DNA of 40,484 nt, from the NCBI GenBank assembly GCA_020438795.1, contig JAGQTY010000028.1:1-40484 (forward strand), in the 5' to 3' direction. This stretch comes from Actinomycetota bacterium (GTDB taxonomy: Bacteria; Actinomycetota; Actinomycetes; S36-B12; GCA-2699445). The notes below the pieces were generated by a model. That model was not told the DNA's origin. It saw only the letters and a list, made by a program, of their open reading frames with translations, and made no database searches. Every line of letters begins with the position of its first letter. Position 1 is the first letter of the stretch. Shown one piece after another: positions 26,234 to 39,343 of this stretch. A program made the translations under genes and the position numbers.

Positions 26234-26557
26234 TTGTCCAGCAACAGAAGTGACAGCCACGCCGAGGCGACGCGCTCGACGAATGTCGAGGCGTGGGCGA
26301 TCGTCAACCGGCTGCTGGCATCCATCCTTCTCTACGGTGGGCTCGGTGCACTGATCGGTTGGTTCTTCGGGGCACTTGGGATAGGTCTGGCAATCGGGAC
26401 ACTCGTAGGAGTGGCTTTGGCCATGTATATGACCACGATTCGTGTAAAGTCCATGAACGACTCAGGGCTTCCGGTGCGCAGCAATGTCACGGGTTCCCGG
26501 TGGTCGACACGAATGGCTCAGGTCCGGATGCGTAACGCGAGGGAGAACTCGGAATGA
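26234..26557 (+). CDS. AtpZ/AtpI-like membrane protein
   Basis: 107 aa. A polar N-terminus is followed by two hydrophobic helices separated by a short Gly-rich turn (LASILLYGGLGALIGWFFG and the next GIGLAIGTLVGVALAMYM), the AtpZ pattern. AtpZ has been linked to Mg2+/Ca2+ transport or to c-ring assembly with AtpI. The TTG at 26234 is preferred because GGGAG (26221-26225) lies 8 bases upstream; the ATG at 26219 is the alternative and has no clear ribosome site. Its stop overlaps the atpB start (ATGA). Confidence 0.72.
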   Translation: MSSNRSDSHAEATRSTNVEAWAIVNRLLASILLYGGLGALIGWFFGALGIGLAIGTLVGVALAMYMTTIRVKSMNDSGLPVRSNVTGSRWSTRMAQVRMRNARENSE

Positions 26558-27378
26558 CGGTTGCGATTCCGGAAACGGCCTGGGGATGCCAGTTCGTACC
26601 AGGTCTTGAGGGCGGCTGTGGTTTTCCGGCACCGAATGCCTCGATCTTCTTCACGGATCCCGTGTTCTCACTCGGGCCCTTCAACTTCACCAAGCCGATG
26701 CTGCTGCTCTGGATCGGCGTGGCCATCATCGTGATCTTCTTCCTCTATGCATTCATGCGGCCCAAGCTGGTGCCCCGGGGTGCGCAGAACTTGGGCGAAC
26801 TCGGCTACCTGTTCATCAGGGACGGCATCGTCAAGGACGTGATCGGCAAGGGTGGCACCAAGTTCGTGCCCTTCCTGTTCTCCTTCTTCTTCCTGATCTG
26901 GATCCTGAACCTGTTCGAGGTGATCCCGGTCGCGCAGTTCCCGCCCACCTCTATGTTCGCCCTCCCGGTAGCCTTCGCTCTGATCGTCTACTTCACCTGG
27001 GTGCCCTATGGGTTCATCAAGCAGGGGCCGGGATTCCTGAAGTCGATGCTCTTCCCCTCGGGTATTCCGTGGCCGATGTACTTCCTGCTGACTCCTATCG
27101 AGCTGCTGTCGAACTTCATCGTGCGACCCTTCACTCACGCAGTTCGTCTCTTCGCCAACATGTTCGCAGGGCACCTCCTGCTCACCACATTCGCCATCGC
27201 AGCCTGGTACCTGTTCAACCCAGCCTCGTTCTCGGTGGTTGGCGTGGTCGGGTCGGCCGGTTCCTTCCTGATGCTCACGATTCTGACCGCCTTCGAGATC
27301 CTGATCGGAGCGCTGCAGGCGTACATCTTCACACTCCTGACTGCCGTCTACTTATCGGACGCGGTATCGGGACACTAA
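26554..27378 (+). CDS. atpB: ATP synthase Fo subunit a
   Basis: 274 aa, membrane protein with about six helices. It forms the proton half-channels beside the c ring. The essential arginine is in VRLFANMFAGHLLL. The GALQAYIFTLLTAVYLSDAV ending is typical. Its start overlaps the AtpZ-like gene by four bases. The N-terminus has extra Cys-containing residues before the first helix, within the normal range. Confidence 0.96.
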   Translation: MTVAIPETAWGCQFVPGLEGGCGFPAPNASIFFTDPVFSLGPFNFTKPMLLLWIGVAIIVIFFLYAFMRPKLVPRGAQNLGELGYLFIRDGIVKDVIGKGGTKFVPFLFSFFFLIWILNLFEVIPVAQFPPTSMFALPVAFALIVYFTWVPYGFIKQGPGFLKSMLFPSGIPWPMYFLLTPIELLSNFIVRPFTHAVRLFANMFAGHLLLTTFAIAAWYLFNPASFSVVGVVGSAGSFLMLTILTAFEILIGALQAYIFTLLTAVYLSDAVSGH

Positions 27379-27421
27379 GACCAGGCCCCAGGGCCACTCA
27401 CAACTACACACTCACCAGTAA

Positions 27422-27697
<276 letters not shown>

Positions 27698-27716
27698 CGA
27701 TAGAGGGAAGCCAGAC

Positions 27717-28286
27717 ATGTCAGTGTTAGCGATAGCTATTCGGGCGAGTAGTGAAGGGGACAGTCCTTCCGTCCTCGGCACGCCGCTCGATGAGCTCATC
27801 CTCGGCACGGTGGCGTTCCTTATCGTCCTGATCATCCTCGGCTACCTGGCGCTGCCCTCGATCCGAAAGGCGCTCGCGGAACGCACTGAAACCATCGAAG
27901 GTGGGATTCAGAAGGCTGAGGACATGCAGGCGCAGGCCAAGAAGATGATGGCCGATTACAAGGAGCAGATCGCTGGCGCCCAGGATGAGGCCGCAGGTAT
28001 TCGTGCCAAGGCTGAGAGCGATGGAAAGGCCATCGTCGAGTCCGCCAAATCTCAGGCTGAGGAGGAACGGGCCGCCATCGCGCAGCGCGGTGCTGCTCAG
28101 CTCGAGGCTGAGAAGAGCCAGACGCTGGCCTCGCTGCGTCAGGATGTGGGTGGTCTGGCCGTCGAGCTCGCCGGCAAGATCGTCGGTGAGTCCCTGACCG
28201 ACGACGACCGGGCTCGCGCCGTGGTCGACCGGTTCATCTCCGATCTCGAGGCTCAGGCTGCCGCGAAGGGCGGCGCAGAGGCATGA
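27717..28286 (+). CDS. atpF: ATP synthase Fo subunit b
   Basis: 189 aa. One N-terminal membrane helix (about 25-45) is followed by a long charged coiled coil with Ala/Glu/Lys repeats, the peripheral stalk. There is a single b subunit and no b' gene nearby. Its stop overlaps the atpH start (ATGA). Confidence 0.96.
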   Translation: MSVLAIAIRASSEGDSPSVLGTPLDELILGTVAFLIVLIILGYLALPSIRKALAERTETIEGGIQKAEDMQAQAKKMMADYKEQIAGAQDEAAGIRAKAESDGKAIVESAKSQAEEERAAIAQRGAAQLEAEKSQTLASLRQDVGGLAVELAGKIVGESLTDDDRARAVVDRFISDLEAQAAAKGGAEA

Positions 28287-29092
28287 TCGGTAGTTCACGA
28301 GCATCGCTGGCCGCAGTCAGTGAGCAGGTTGCGGATCGGTACACCGATCCGAACATCGGCCCTGCCGGTGCCGACCTGCTGGCCGTGGCTGACCTCGTCG
28401 GACGGGAGAAGCCGCTGCGCTCGATGCTGGCCGACGGCGGCCGGCCGTCGGCGGAGCGGGCAGCGGTGGTCACCGAACTCCTGAACGGCAAGATCAATGG
28501 TCTTGCCGTGGAGCTTGCGGCATTCATCGCGAGGCAACGGTGGTCCAACGAGCACGACCTGGTCGATGCCTTCGAGTTCACCGGAGCAGAGGCCATGTTC
28601 GCAGCAGCGGAGCGAGCGGGCGATCTGGATCAGATCGAGAACGAGCTGTTCCGGTTCGGGCGAACGGTGGTCAGCGATGGCGACCTGCAGCTGACGCTGT
28701 CCTCACCGGCACTGCCGGCAGAACCCAAGGCTGCGATCCTCAACGAACTGCTCGCCGGCAAGGCGCATCAGAGCACCATCGATCTGCTGGCCTTCGTCAG
28801 CTCCCACCTGCGGGGGCGGCGACTGGATCAGGCGATCGATCAGCTCAGCGAACTCGCCGCCCAGCGTCGCGGCATGTTGCTGGCGACGGTGCAATCGGCG
28901 ATCGAGTTGGACGACGAGCGCAGGAACAGGATTCGGGCAGCGCTGCAGAGCCTGTACGGACAGAAAGTAGAGATCAATGTGGAGGTGATTCCGGCCCTGG
29001 TGGGAGGAATCTCCATCCAGATTGGCGACGACCTCATCGACGGTAGCGTAGCTAGCCGTCTCGAAAAAGCACGACGCCGGATCTCCGGCTGA
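28283..29092 (+). CDS. atpH: ATP synthase F1 subunit delta
   Basis: 269 aa, longer than the ~180 aa of many bacteria but normal for actinomycetes. The C-terminal half holds the OSCP/delta signature (IRAALQSLYGQKVEINVEVIP, then GGISIQIGDDLIDGSV). It links subunit b to the top of F1. The N-terminal ~100 residues are an alpha-helical extension. The start overlaps atpF by four bases. Confidence 0.95.
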   Translation: MIGSSRASLAAVSEQVADRYTDPNIGPAGADLLAVADLVGREKPLRSMLADGGRPSAERAAVVTELLNGKINGLAVELAAFIARQRWSNEHDLVDAFEFTGAEAMFAAAERAGDLDQIENELFRFGRTVVSDGDLQLTLSSPALPAEPKAAILNELLAGKAHQSTIDLLAFVSSHLRGRRLDQAIDQLSELAAQRRGMLLATVQSAIELDDERRNRIRAALQSLYGQKVEINVEVIPALVGGISIQIGDDLIDGSVASRLEKARRRISG

Positions 29093-29110
29093 CCCGGGAG
29101 GGAACCCACG

Positions 29111-30748
<1,638 letters not shown>

Positions 30749-30754
30749 TCGAAG

Positions 30755-33194
<2,440 letters not shown>

Positions 33195-33198
33195 GATC

Positions 33199-33612
33199 AT
33201 GGCTGAACTCGATGTGACGGTCACCTCTGTCAACCGTATGGTCTGGCATGGCAAGGCCAAGGCGGTTGTCCTGAAGACCGTACTCGGTGACATGGGGATC
33301 CTTGTGGGTCACGAGCCCGTGCTGGCCGTGCTCGCCGATGGGCCGCTGCGCATCGACACCCTCCCGGAAGAGGGGGGCGAGAGCGAGAGCCTCTGGTTCG
33401 CGGTGCACGGTGGCTTCTTCAGCCTCGACAGCAACGTGATGCACATCCTGGTGGAGTACACCGAGATGGCCAGCGAGATCGACCTCGAGCGTGCCAAAGC
33501 TGCAAAGGAGCGCGCTGAGGCCGCCGGGGCTGACGATGAGGATGAGGTCGAGGCTCTGCGTAGGGCTGAGACACGTATCGACGTGGCGATGGCCGCCTCG
33601 GGTAAGCGCTGA
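33199..33612 (+). CDS. atpC: ATP synthase F1 subunit epsilon
   Basis: 137 aa. The N-terminal beta sandwich (LDVTVTSVNRMVWHGKAKAV, then GDMGILVGHEPVLAVLADGPL) is clear and the C-terminal two-helix domain (about 95-135) is acidic. It regulates coupling between F1 and the rotor. It follows atpD after 4 bases and ends the operon. Confidence 0.95.
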   Translation: MAELDVTVTSVNRMVWHGKAKAVVLKTVLGDMGILVGHEPVLAVLADGPLRIDTLPEEGGESESLWFAVHGGFFSLDSNVMHILVEYTEMASEIDLERAKAAKERAEAAGADDEDEVEALRRAETRIDVAMAASGKR

Positions 33613-33626
33613 TCCGAGCAGCCCTG

Positions 33627-33640
33627 GCGTCCCTGGACGC
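33627..33640 (+). terminator. Small hairpin after atpC
   Basis: GCGTCC-CT-GGACGC lies 14 bases after the atpC stop: five or six pairs with a tight loop and no T-run. It may end or stabilise the operon transcript. Confidence 0.35.
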
Positions 33641-33681
33641 TGCGGTGAGTCCTACGTTGCGGTATCGGTCGGGTGCCGTCG

Positions 33682-33699
33682 CTTGTTGTGAACAACAAG
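33682..33699. promoter_or_regulatory. Perfect 18-base palindrome, possible operator
   Basis: CTTGTTGTGAACAACAAG: 8-base arms around GA, low GC in a GC-rich region. It sits about 90 bases before the DUF7144-like gene and upstream of a GGATAATGG -10 candidate. No T-run follows, so a protein-binding site is likelier than a terminator. The binding protein is unknown. Confidence 0.45.
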
Positions 33700-33790
33700 T
33701 AGATATCGTTCGGACCTCCCCGGGCTCCTCGTCTGCAGGCCGGAGGATAATGGAGTTCTGGAAGTAGTGCTCTGACTCCAGGAGGTCGCC

Positions 33791-34213
33791 ATGTCACAGG
33801 TACCCACATCCGAACCGCAGTATCAGCCGCAGCGAACCGCTTGGACCGGGTGGATCGTGCTGGCTGCCGTCTTCATGCTCATCGTGGGCGCTCTAGAGAT
33901 CATCTATGGGCTGGTGGCGATCTTCAACCACGACTGGGTGCTCTGGAACAGCGATCACCTCCTCTTGTTGGACACCTCCAGCTGGGGCTGGGTCTCGCTC
34001 ATCTGGGGTCTGATCGTCTTCTTCGTCGGCGTGGGCCTGTTCTCCGGGAATTTCATCGCCAGGGTCCTGGGTGTGATCGCCGTCGCGATCAGTCTCATCA
34101 GCCATTTCCTCTGGCTGCCCGCCTACCCGTTCTGGTCGATGATCATCATCATCATCGATATCTTCATCATCTGGGCGATCATCGCTCATGGCAGGGAGAT
34201 GAAGCTTCCCTGA
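33791..34213 (+). CDS. DUF7144-type four-helix membrane protein
   Basis: 140 aa. A Gln/Pro-rich cytosolic N-terminus (1-18) is followed by four hydrophobic helices (about 20-46, 66-83, 87-106 and 110-133). WxxWIVLAAVFMLIVGALEIIYGL and SSWGWVSLIWGLIVF are the patterns of the DUF7144 family common in actinomycetes; function unknown. A strong AGGAGG lies 6 bases before the ATG, and GGATAATGG about 40 bases upstream may be its -10. Convergent with the maturase gene; the stops are 8 bases apart. Confidence 0.83.
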   Translation: MSQVPTSEPQYQPQRTAWTGWIVLAAVFMLIVGALEIIYGLVAIFNHDWVLWNSDHLLLLDTSSWGWVSLIWGLIVFFVGVGLFSGNFIARVLGVIAVAISLISHFLWLPAYPFWSMIIIIIDIFIIWAIIAHGREMKLP

Positions 34214-34221
34214 CGCCCGGA

Positions 34222-35562
34222 TCAAGGCCTGCCACGGCCGCCGTGGCAGGCCTTCCACTTGCGGCCGGAGTCGCAGGGACACGGCTCGTTGCGGCTACGT
34301 GTGCTGTCCGCTTCCCTGTACCAGGCCTTCACGACGTCAGCGTCGCCGTTGTTCCGCAGTGAGTCGGCCATGATTCGCATGGGTTCATCCACGTGCCTGA
34401 AGAAGGCCTGATAGCCGTCGCAGAGGTAGTGCAGACCGGGTTCGCCGGTCGGTGTCGAGAGGAACCGGTCCTTCGGGCAGCCTCCATTGCAGGCGAAGCG
34501 GACGTCGCACTCCACGCAGTACTGCGGCAGCGATTCCCGCTTGGCGACGCCGAACTGCTGCTGTGCTGGCGACTCAAGCAGATTCAGGATGGTGCTCCCC
34601 GACGCGATATTGCCCAGCAGGTACTCGGATTCCACGTAGTGGTCACAGGAGAAGACGTCACCGTTGTGCTCGAGGGCCAACGCCCGGCCGCAGGTCTCGG
34701 CGTGGACACACATGCCGGCCTGCTTCATACCGAGCCAATGACCCAGGGCTGTATCGAACATCTGCACGAAGACATCGCCGACATCATGGCGGGCCCATTC
34801 CTCGAAGACCTCGATCAGGAACCGACCGTACTGCTGCCCGGAGACGCTACGGCTGGTTGTCAGTGACCCGCGTTGCTCATACAGCGGCCGGTCGGCGTTG
34901 CGCCCGCCCCAACCCCGCTCCGCGATGGGCAGCAGCTCCTCCGAGACTCGTTCCACGATAGGAATGAGCTGGATGAACGACGCGCCGAGCTCATCCCGGA
35001 GGAACCGGTAGACCCGAAGGCCATGATCACCGTTGGCCGCATTGATCGTGGTCAAGGCATTCCACTCCACGCCATGGCGTGCGAGCAAGTCCAGGCCGTG
35101 CATGACTCTCGCGAACGTCGGCTTGCCGCCCTTGTCGCTGCGGTAGACGTCGTGAAGCTCCGCAGGCCCATCGATGGAGACTCCGACAAGGAAGTCATGT
35201 TCGGCCAGGAACTCCCCCCACTCGTCATCGAGCAGGGTGGCGTTGGTCTGGATGGTGTTGAGGATGCGCTGCCCGGGTCGTGCGAACCGCGCTTCAAGCT
35301 CCAGGGTGCGCCGGAAGAAGTCCAGCCCCATCATCGTGGGTTCCCCACCCTGGAACGCGACGACGACTTCTTCACGGTCGGGGTGGGCTGCCAGGAGTTG
35401 CTGGATGTAGGTCTCGTGGACGTCCGGGGGCATCCGGAAGTGGCTGTCCGGGTACAGGGCTTCCTTGGACAGGAAGAAGCAGTAGTCGCAGTCCAGGTTG
35501 CAGATGGCGCCGGTGGGCTTGGACATCACGTGGAAGGCGTCACGCGCCCGCGATGCGCCCAT
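34222..35562 (-). CDS. Radical-SAM sulfatase maturase (anSME-type) with SPASM and SEC-C domains
   Basis: 446 aa. The radical SAM cluster motif is CNLDCDYC, preceded by FHVMSKPTGAI as in anaerobic sulfatase-maturing enzymes. Downstream cysteines (CVHAETCGRA, then CDHY, then CVECDVRFACNGGCPKD) form the SPASM auxiliary cluster domain. The last ~20 residues (NEPCPCDSGRKWKACHG) are a SEC-C zinc motif, an uncommon addition. It would oxidise the active-site Cys of a sulfatase to formylglycine in the cytosol; the sulfatase encoded 56 bases upstream is the obvious substrate. ATG 35562 lies after a weak GGGG site. Confidence 0.92.
   Translation of the reverse strand: MGASRARDAFHVMSKPTGAICNLDCDYCFFLSKEALYPDSHFRMPPDVHETYIQQLLAAHPDREEVVVAFQGGEPTMMGLDFFRRTLELEARFARPGQRILNTIQTNATLLDDEWGEFLAEHDFLVGVSIDGPAELHDVYRSDKGGKPTFARVMHGLDLLARHGVEWNALTTINAANGDHGLRVYRFLRDELGASFIQLIPIVERVSEELLPIAERGWGGRNADRPLYEQRGSLTTSRSVSGQQYGRFLIEVFEEWARHDVGDVFVQMFDTALGHWLGMKQAGMCVHAETCGRALALEHNGDVFSCDHYVESEYLLGNIASGSTILNLLESPAQQQFGVAKRESLPQYCVECDVRFACNGGCPKDRFLSTPTGEPGLHYLCDGYQAFFRHVDEPMRIMADSLRNNGDADVVKAWYREADSTRSRNEPCPCDSGRKWKACHGGRGRP
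34224..34254. terminator. Strong 15-bp inverted repeat between convergent genes
   Basis: AAGGCCTGCCACGGC and its exact reverse complement are separated by one base. The repeat lies inside the last codons of the minus-strand maturase gene (SEC-C tail) and 11 bases after the plus-strand DUF7144 stop. No T-run on either side, but it could end transcription from both directions. Confidence 0.55.
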
Positions 35563-35618
35563 CTCAACCCCCGACCTTCTGTTCGTCTGTCAGCGGTCTG
35601 ACTGCGCTGACCGGGTCC

Positions 35619-37973
35619 TCAGTCGATGCTGAACCAGGCGCGTACCTGGGCCTCGTGATCCACGTACGGTTCGCCTGAGACATCGACCACCACTCGATCA
35701 ATGGTCCCACCGGTGAAGTGGAAGGGCGCGGTGTAGGTCGGCGAAACCGGTGATGCGTCGTCACGGCCCACGCACAGGCCGTCCCCAACCACACAGAAGT
35801 AGCCGGGCTGGGTGACGATCTGAGACGAACCCACCGCTTCGTCGTCGATGTAGAGCGTGAGCGTTCCCTGGGCGCCGGGCATCTGTGGGTTCTCGCTTCG
35901 TCCGGTCGCGCGGAACTCGGCGGTCACAACGTGCGGTCCCGGCGTCAGGGGAACGGAGGACTCCACGTCCTGCAGGTAGGTGCCGACCCAGTTGTAGGTG
36001 TAGTGCACCCGGCCATCCTGTACGTAGAGACTGTGGCCACCCGCGACGCCCCCCTGGGCGAAAAGGACTCCCTGCGCCGCAGGATCGTCCACCTGCACGC
36101 CAGCGGCGATCGTGAACGATCGGCCGCTGGTCACCACCGCCGACTGCTCGGGAACACTGGCGCAGTCCGGGTAGTACACGTACCGGTCGCGTGGCGGCGT
36201 TCCGTGCGGGCGTTCGGCCTGGACCTGTTCGAGGGCGCTGCGGTCGTCCAGTGGCAGCCCGTTGTAAAGGCCCGCGTTGTAGAACCAGAGCGACTTGAGC
36301 TTCTCCAGCAGTTCCGGCTCCTGATCAGCCAGATTCCGGGTCTGCGAGCGGTCGCTGCGCAAGTCGTACAGTTCCCAGACGTCCTTGTCGAAGTCGCCCC
36401 AGCCACTCAGAGGCGGGTGGATCGTGCAGGCAAGCCAGCCGTTGTGATAGATCGAGCGTTGTCCGAGCATGGCATAGAACTGGGTCTCCTTGGCCGCGGC
36501 CTGCGCGTCCTGCAGTGATGCAGCGAAGCTCTCTCCCTCGATGGGACTCTGCTCGTAGCCCTTGATCTGGTCGGGCGGGGTGATGCCGAGCAGTTCGTAG
36601 ACGGTGGGCACCACATCGACTGCGTGGACGTACTGCTGCCGCGGCTGCGACTGAGCCTCGATGCTGGCGGGCCAGGAGACGATGCACATGTCGGCGATGC
36701 CGCCCTCGTATCCGGCCCAACGCTTCCAGTAGGGGAAGGGCGTGTCGAATGCCCAGGCCCAGCCTGTGTTGTAGTGGTTGTAGGAGGTGGGGCTCCCAAG
36801 CTCATCGATGTGCTCGAGGGTGAGCTCCGGCGAACTCGGCAACCCGTTGAAGAAGCGCCACTCGTTGAACTCGCCATTCGGGCCTCCCTCCCCGCTGGCG
36901 CCGTTGTCGGAGATCACGACGATGATGGTGTTGTCGAGCTCACCGGTGGCTTCCAGATGATCGAGCACTCGTCCGATCTCATGGTCGGTGTAGGAGACGT
37001 AGCCCGCGAATACCTCAGCCATGCGCGTGAAGAGTCGCTGCTCGTCCTCAGTCAGGGAGTCCCAGGGTCGCACCGTGTCAAGCAGTGGCCACGGCTGCCC
37101 ATCCGGGCCGGTGGTCGCCGGTTCGCCGTGCGGGTTGATCGGGGAGAGGCCTGTGCCCTCGGGCAGGAGTCCCAGCTCGATCTGCCGCTGCAGAATGCGG
37201 TCGCGGATGGCCTCATAGCCATCGTCGAAGACGCCCTTGTACTTGTCCGCCCACTCCTTGGCGACATGGTGCGGCGCGTGTGCCGCCTGGGAGGCGAAGT
37301 ACATGAAGAACGGCTTGTCGGGGTCTACCGACCTGGCGTCGGCGATGAACCGGATCGCTTGGTCGGCCAGGTCCTTGGACAGGTGGTACCCCTCGTCGGG
37401 CGTGGCGGGTGCGTCGATCTGGTGGTTGTCGGAGATCAGGTCCGGATACCAACTGTTCGATTCGCCTCCCAGGAACCCATAGAAGCGCTCGAATCCCCGG
37501 CCCAGGGGCCAGCGGCCCTTGTAGGCGGCCATCGAGGTCTCTTCACCGGGGGCCAGGTGCCACTTGCCGACGCAGTAGGTGTTGTAGCCGTGCTGGGCCA
37601 GGACTTCGGAGATGAAGCCGTTCTCGAACGGGATCCTCGTGGAGATGCCTGGGAAGCCCGAGCTGAATTCGGCGATGGTAGCCATTCCGTTGGTGGTGGC
37701 GTTGCGCCCGGTGAGGAGCGAAGCCCGTGTGGGTGAACACAACGCCGTGGTGTGGAAGTTCGCGTACTTGACGCCGCGATCAGCAATGCGGCGCATATTT
37801 GGCGTTTCGACTGGCCCGCCGAACACGTCCATCGTGCCGTAGCCGACATCGTCCCAGGCGATGAACAGTACGTTCGGCGAGCCATCCGGTGCCTTGGGAG
37901 CCAGATACGGCTCCCAATCGGGCACCGAATCCCTGACGTCCAATTCGATCTTTCCCGAGAAGTGCGCTGCCAT
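35619..37973 (-). CDS. Type I arylsulfatase, AtsA/AtsD-like
   Basis: 784 aa. It cleaves sulfate esters. The metal-site WDDVGYG (D41, D42) is followed by the formylglycine site C79-S-P-T-R83 and GKWHLAPGEE. Asp356-Asn357 in VVISDNGASG completes the site. The C-terminal ~170 residues form a beta-rich LamG-like domain ending VDVSGEPYVDHEAQV. Length and layout match mycobacterial AtsA/AtsD. No signal peptide is seen. The Cys-type site fits maturation by the adjacent radical-SAM enzyme. The start at 37973 has only a weak GGTGG site. The natural substrate is unknown. Confidence 0.94.
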   Translation of the reverse strand: MAAHFSGKIELDVRDSVPDWEPYLAPKAPDGSPNVLFIAWDDVGYGTMDVFGGPVETPNMRRIADRGVKYANFHTTALCSPTRASLLTGRNATTNGMATIAEFSSGFPGISTRIPFENGFISEVLAQHGYNTYCVGKWHLAPGEETSMAAYKGRWPLGRGFERFYGFLGGESNSWYPDLISDNHQIDAPATPDEGYHLSKDLADQAIRFIADARSVDPDKPFFMYFASQAAHAPHHVAKEWADKYKGVFDDGYEAIRDRILQRQIELGLLPEGTGLSPINPHGEPATTGPDGQPWPLLDTVRPWDSLTEDEQRLFTRMAEVFAGYVSYTDHEIGRVLDHLEATGELDNTIIVVISDNGASGEGGPNGEFNEWRFFNGLPSSPELTLEHIDELGSPTSYNHYNTGWAWAFDTPFPYWKRWAGYEGGIADMCIVSWPASIEAQSQPRQQYVHAVDVVPTVYELLGITPPDQIKGYEQSPIEGESFAASLQDAQAAAKETQFYAMLGQRSIYHNGWLACTIHPPLSGWGDFDKDVWELYDLRSDRSQTRNLADQEPELLEKLKSLWFYNAGLYNGLPLDDRSALEQVQAERPHGTPPRDRYVYYPDCASVPEQSAVVTSGRSFTIAAGVQVDDPAAQGVLFAQGGVAGGHSLYVQDGRVHYTYNWVGTYLQDVESSVPLTPGPHVVTAEFRATGRSENPQMPGAQGTLTLYIDDEAVGSSQIVTQPGYFCVVGDGLCVGRDDASPVSPTYTAPFHFTGGTIDRVVVDVSGEPYVDHEAQVRAWFSID

Positions 37974-38024
37974 GGACCACCAACTCTCGCCGAAACCCCT
38001 GTAGGTACTTCCGAGGATACTCCC

Positions 38025-38038
38025 GGGACGAAAGTCCC
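38025..38038 (-). terminator. Small hairpin between the DUF389 and sulfatase genes
   Basis: GGGAC-N4-GTCCC lies about 22 bases after the DUF389 stop: 5-bp stem with a four-base loop and no T-run. If it works as a terminator, the sulfatase genes have their own promoter in the remaining ~50 bases. Confidence 0.25.
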
Positions 38039-38060
38039 CCGGAGATGTGGTTGGGTCGCG

Positions 38061-39047
38061 TCAGCTACCAGGGGGGTAGCTCTTGGTGCCGCCGATCACG
38101 AGCTCGACATCAAGCTCGATGTCTTCAAGCCCGGCATCGTCCAGCGCGGCCCGAAGCTCCTCGCCATTGACACTGGGGGGCTGTCCGATGGCAGCAACGG
38201 TGAGGACACCGGACTTGACAGTCACGGTGGAGACACTCCAGTTGTTCGCTTCGGCCCATGCGTTTGCGATCGGAGTCGCGGTGGTGCTCACCCAGTAGTT
38301 GTAGATGACCTGATAGGAGCCGAAGGCCAACGGGATCATCACCACGAGCACGAGGCCGAAGATGGCGGCCAGCGACTTCTTCGTGAGGTCCTTGATCTCA
38401 TGCCCGGCAGCTTTGGCGACATCTCTGACCTCATAGAAGAGCAGCGTCAGGGTTCCCGTGAAGATGATGGCAGTCACGTTGGTGCTGAAGAGCACGAAGG
38501 CCCCGAACGCCTCACCATAGAGGCCTTCCTGCAGTACCAGGCCGCACACGGCCAGCGGTGGTACCAGCGAAATGGCGATCGCCACCCCTGGCAACGTGTC
38601 GGAGACGTCGGGCCGGACGAGAGCGAAGGCGCCCACAAGTCCCGTGGCCAGCGCCGCGACGAGGTCGATCATTGCAGGGCTCACGCGGCTCGACACCTGA
38701 GAGTTGCCCACGCTGCTGAACGTCGCATCCAGCGCCCCGAAGAGAAATCCGATGGCGATGACGACAAGGGCCCCGACCACCACGAACAGGACCGACTTGC
38801 CGAGCATGCCGCGGTCAGTGAGCACGAACGCAAGCGCCACGCCGATGATCGGAGTCATGAGCGGCGCCACGATCATGGCACCGATCACTGTCGCAGTACT
38901 GTCCTGCATGACGCCCAGGGTGGCGATGACACCTGCCAGGACGAGCAGCACCCAGAACTTTGACGTCTTTGCGCGCTTGCGCATGCCGCTGAAGAAGAGG
39001 GCATCGCGCATCCGGTCAAGGTCGTCAACCTCGATCGTGGGTCTCAT
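38061..39047 (-). CDS. DUF389 family membrane protein
   Basis: 328 aa from ATG 39047, which has AGGAGG 7 bases upstream; a longer in-frame reading to 39302 lacks support. After a short N-terminal segment (MRPTIEVDDLDRMRDALFF) come about six to seven hydrophobic helices. The DUF389 core is clear (DSTATVIGAMIVAPLMTPI, PDVSDTLPGVAIAISLVPPLAVCG, STNVTAIIFTG). The C-terminal ~90 residues form a soluble domain. Function is unknown for the family; it has been suggested to be transport-related. It is the first gene of a same-strand run with the sulfatase, 87 bases apart, so co-transcription is possible but not shown. Confidence 0.9.
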   Translation of the reverse strand: MRPTIEVDDLDRMRDALFFSGMRKRAKTSKFWVLLVLAGVIATLGVMQDSTATVIGAMIVAPLMTPIIGVALAFVLTDRGMLGKSVLFVVVGALVVIAIGFLFGALDATFSSVGNSQVSSRVSPAMIDLVAALATGLVGAFALVRPDVSDTLPGVAIAISLVPPLAVCGLVLQEGLYGEAFGAFVLFSTNVTAIIFTGTLTLLFYEVRDVAKAAGHEIKDLTKKSLAAIFGLVLVVMIPLAFGSYQVIYNYWVSTTATPIANAWAEANNWSVSTVTVKSGVLTVAAIGQPPSVNGEELRAALDDAGLEDIELDVELVIGGTKSYPPGS

Positions 39048-39343
39048 GACTGCCACCTCCTCGTGTCGGGCGAGACGCGCACATGCCATGCATGTGCCGG
39101 CTACGCCCACCAGCACTTCAGCGTAGTCCTGGCGCGTGCTGGAGCGCTGTCGGCTCGCGAAGTTTCCGGCGCTTGTCCCGCAGATCCCAACCCACCCCAC
39201 GTCGTCCGATGAACCATCGATCAATAGAGGCGCCCCTTGAGGTAGTTCGTGCCCTGTCCCCCGTCGGGGTCGATACCGAGTTGGCGTGGGAGCGATGAGC
39301 ACGGGCTATCCTCAGGTGAACCCAGTGGAACGGTCGCGCAGCG

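Noticed and set aside
39048..39302. N-terminal extension of the DUF389 protein
   Set aside because: The extension has no family similarity, and AGGAGG sits correctly before the internal ATG at 39047.
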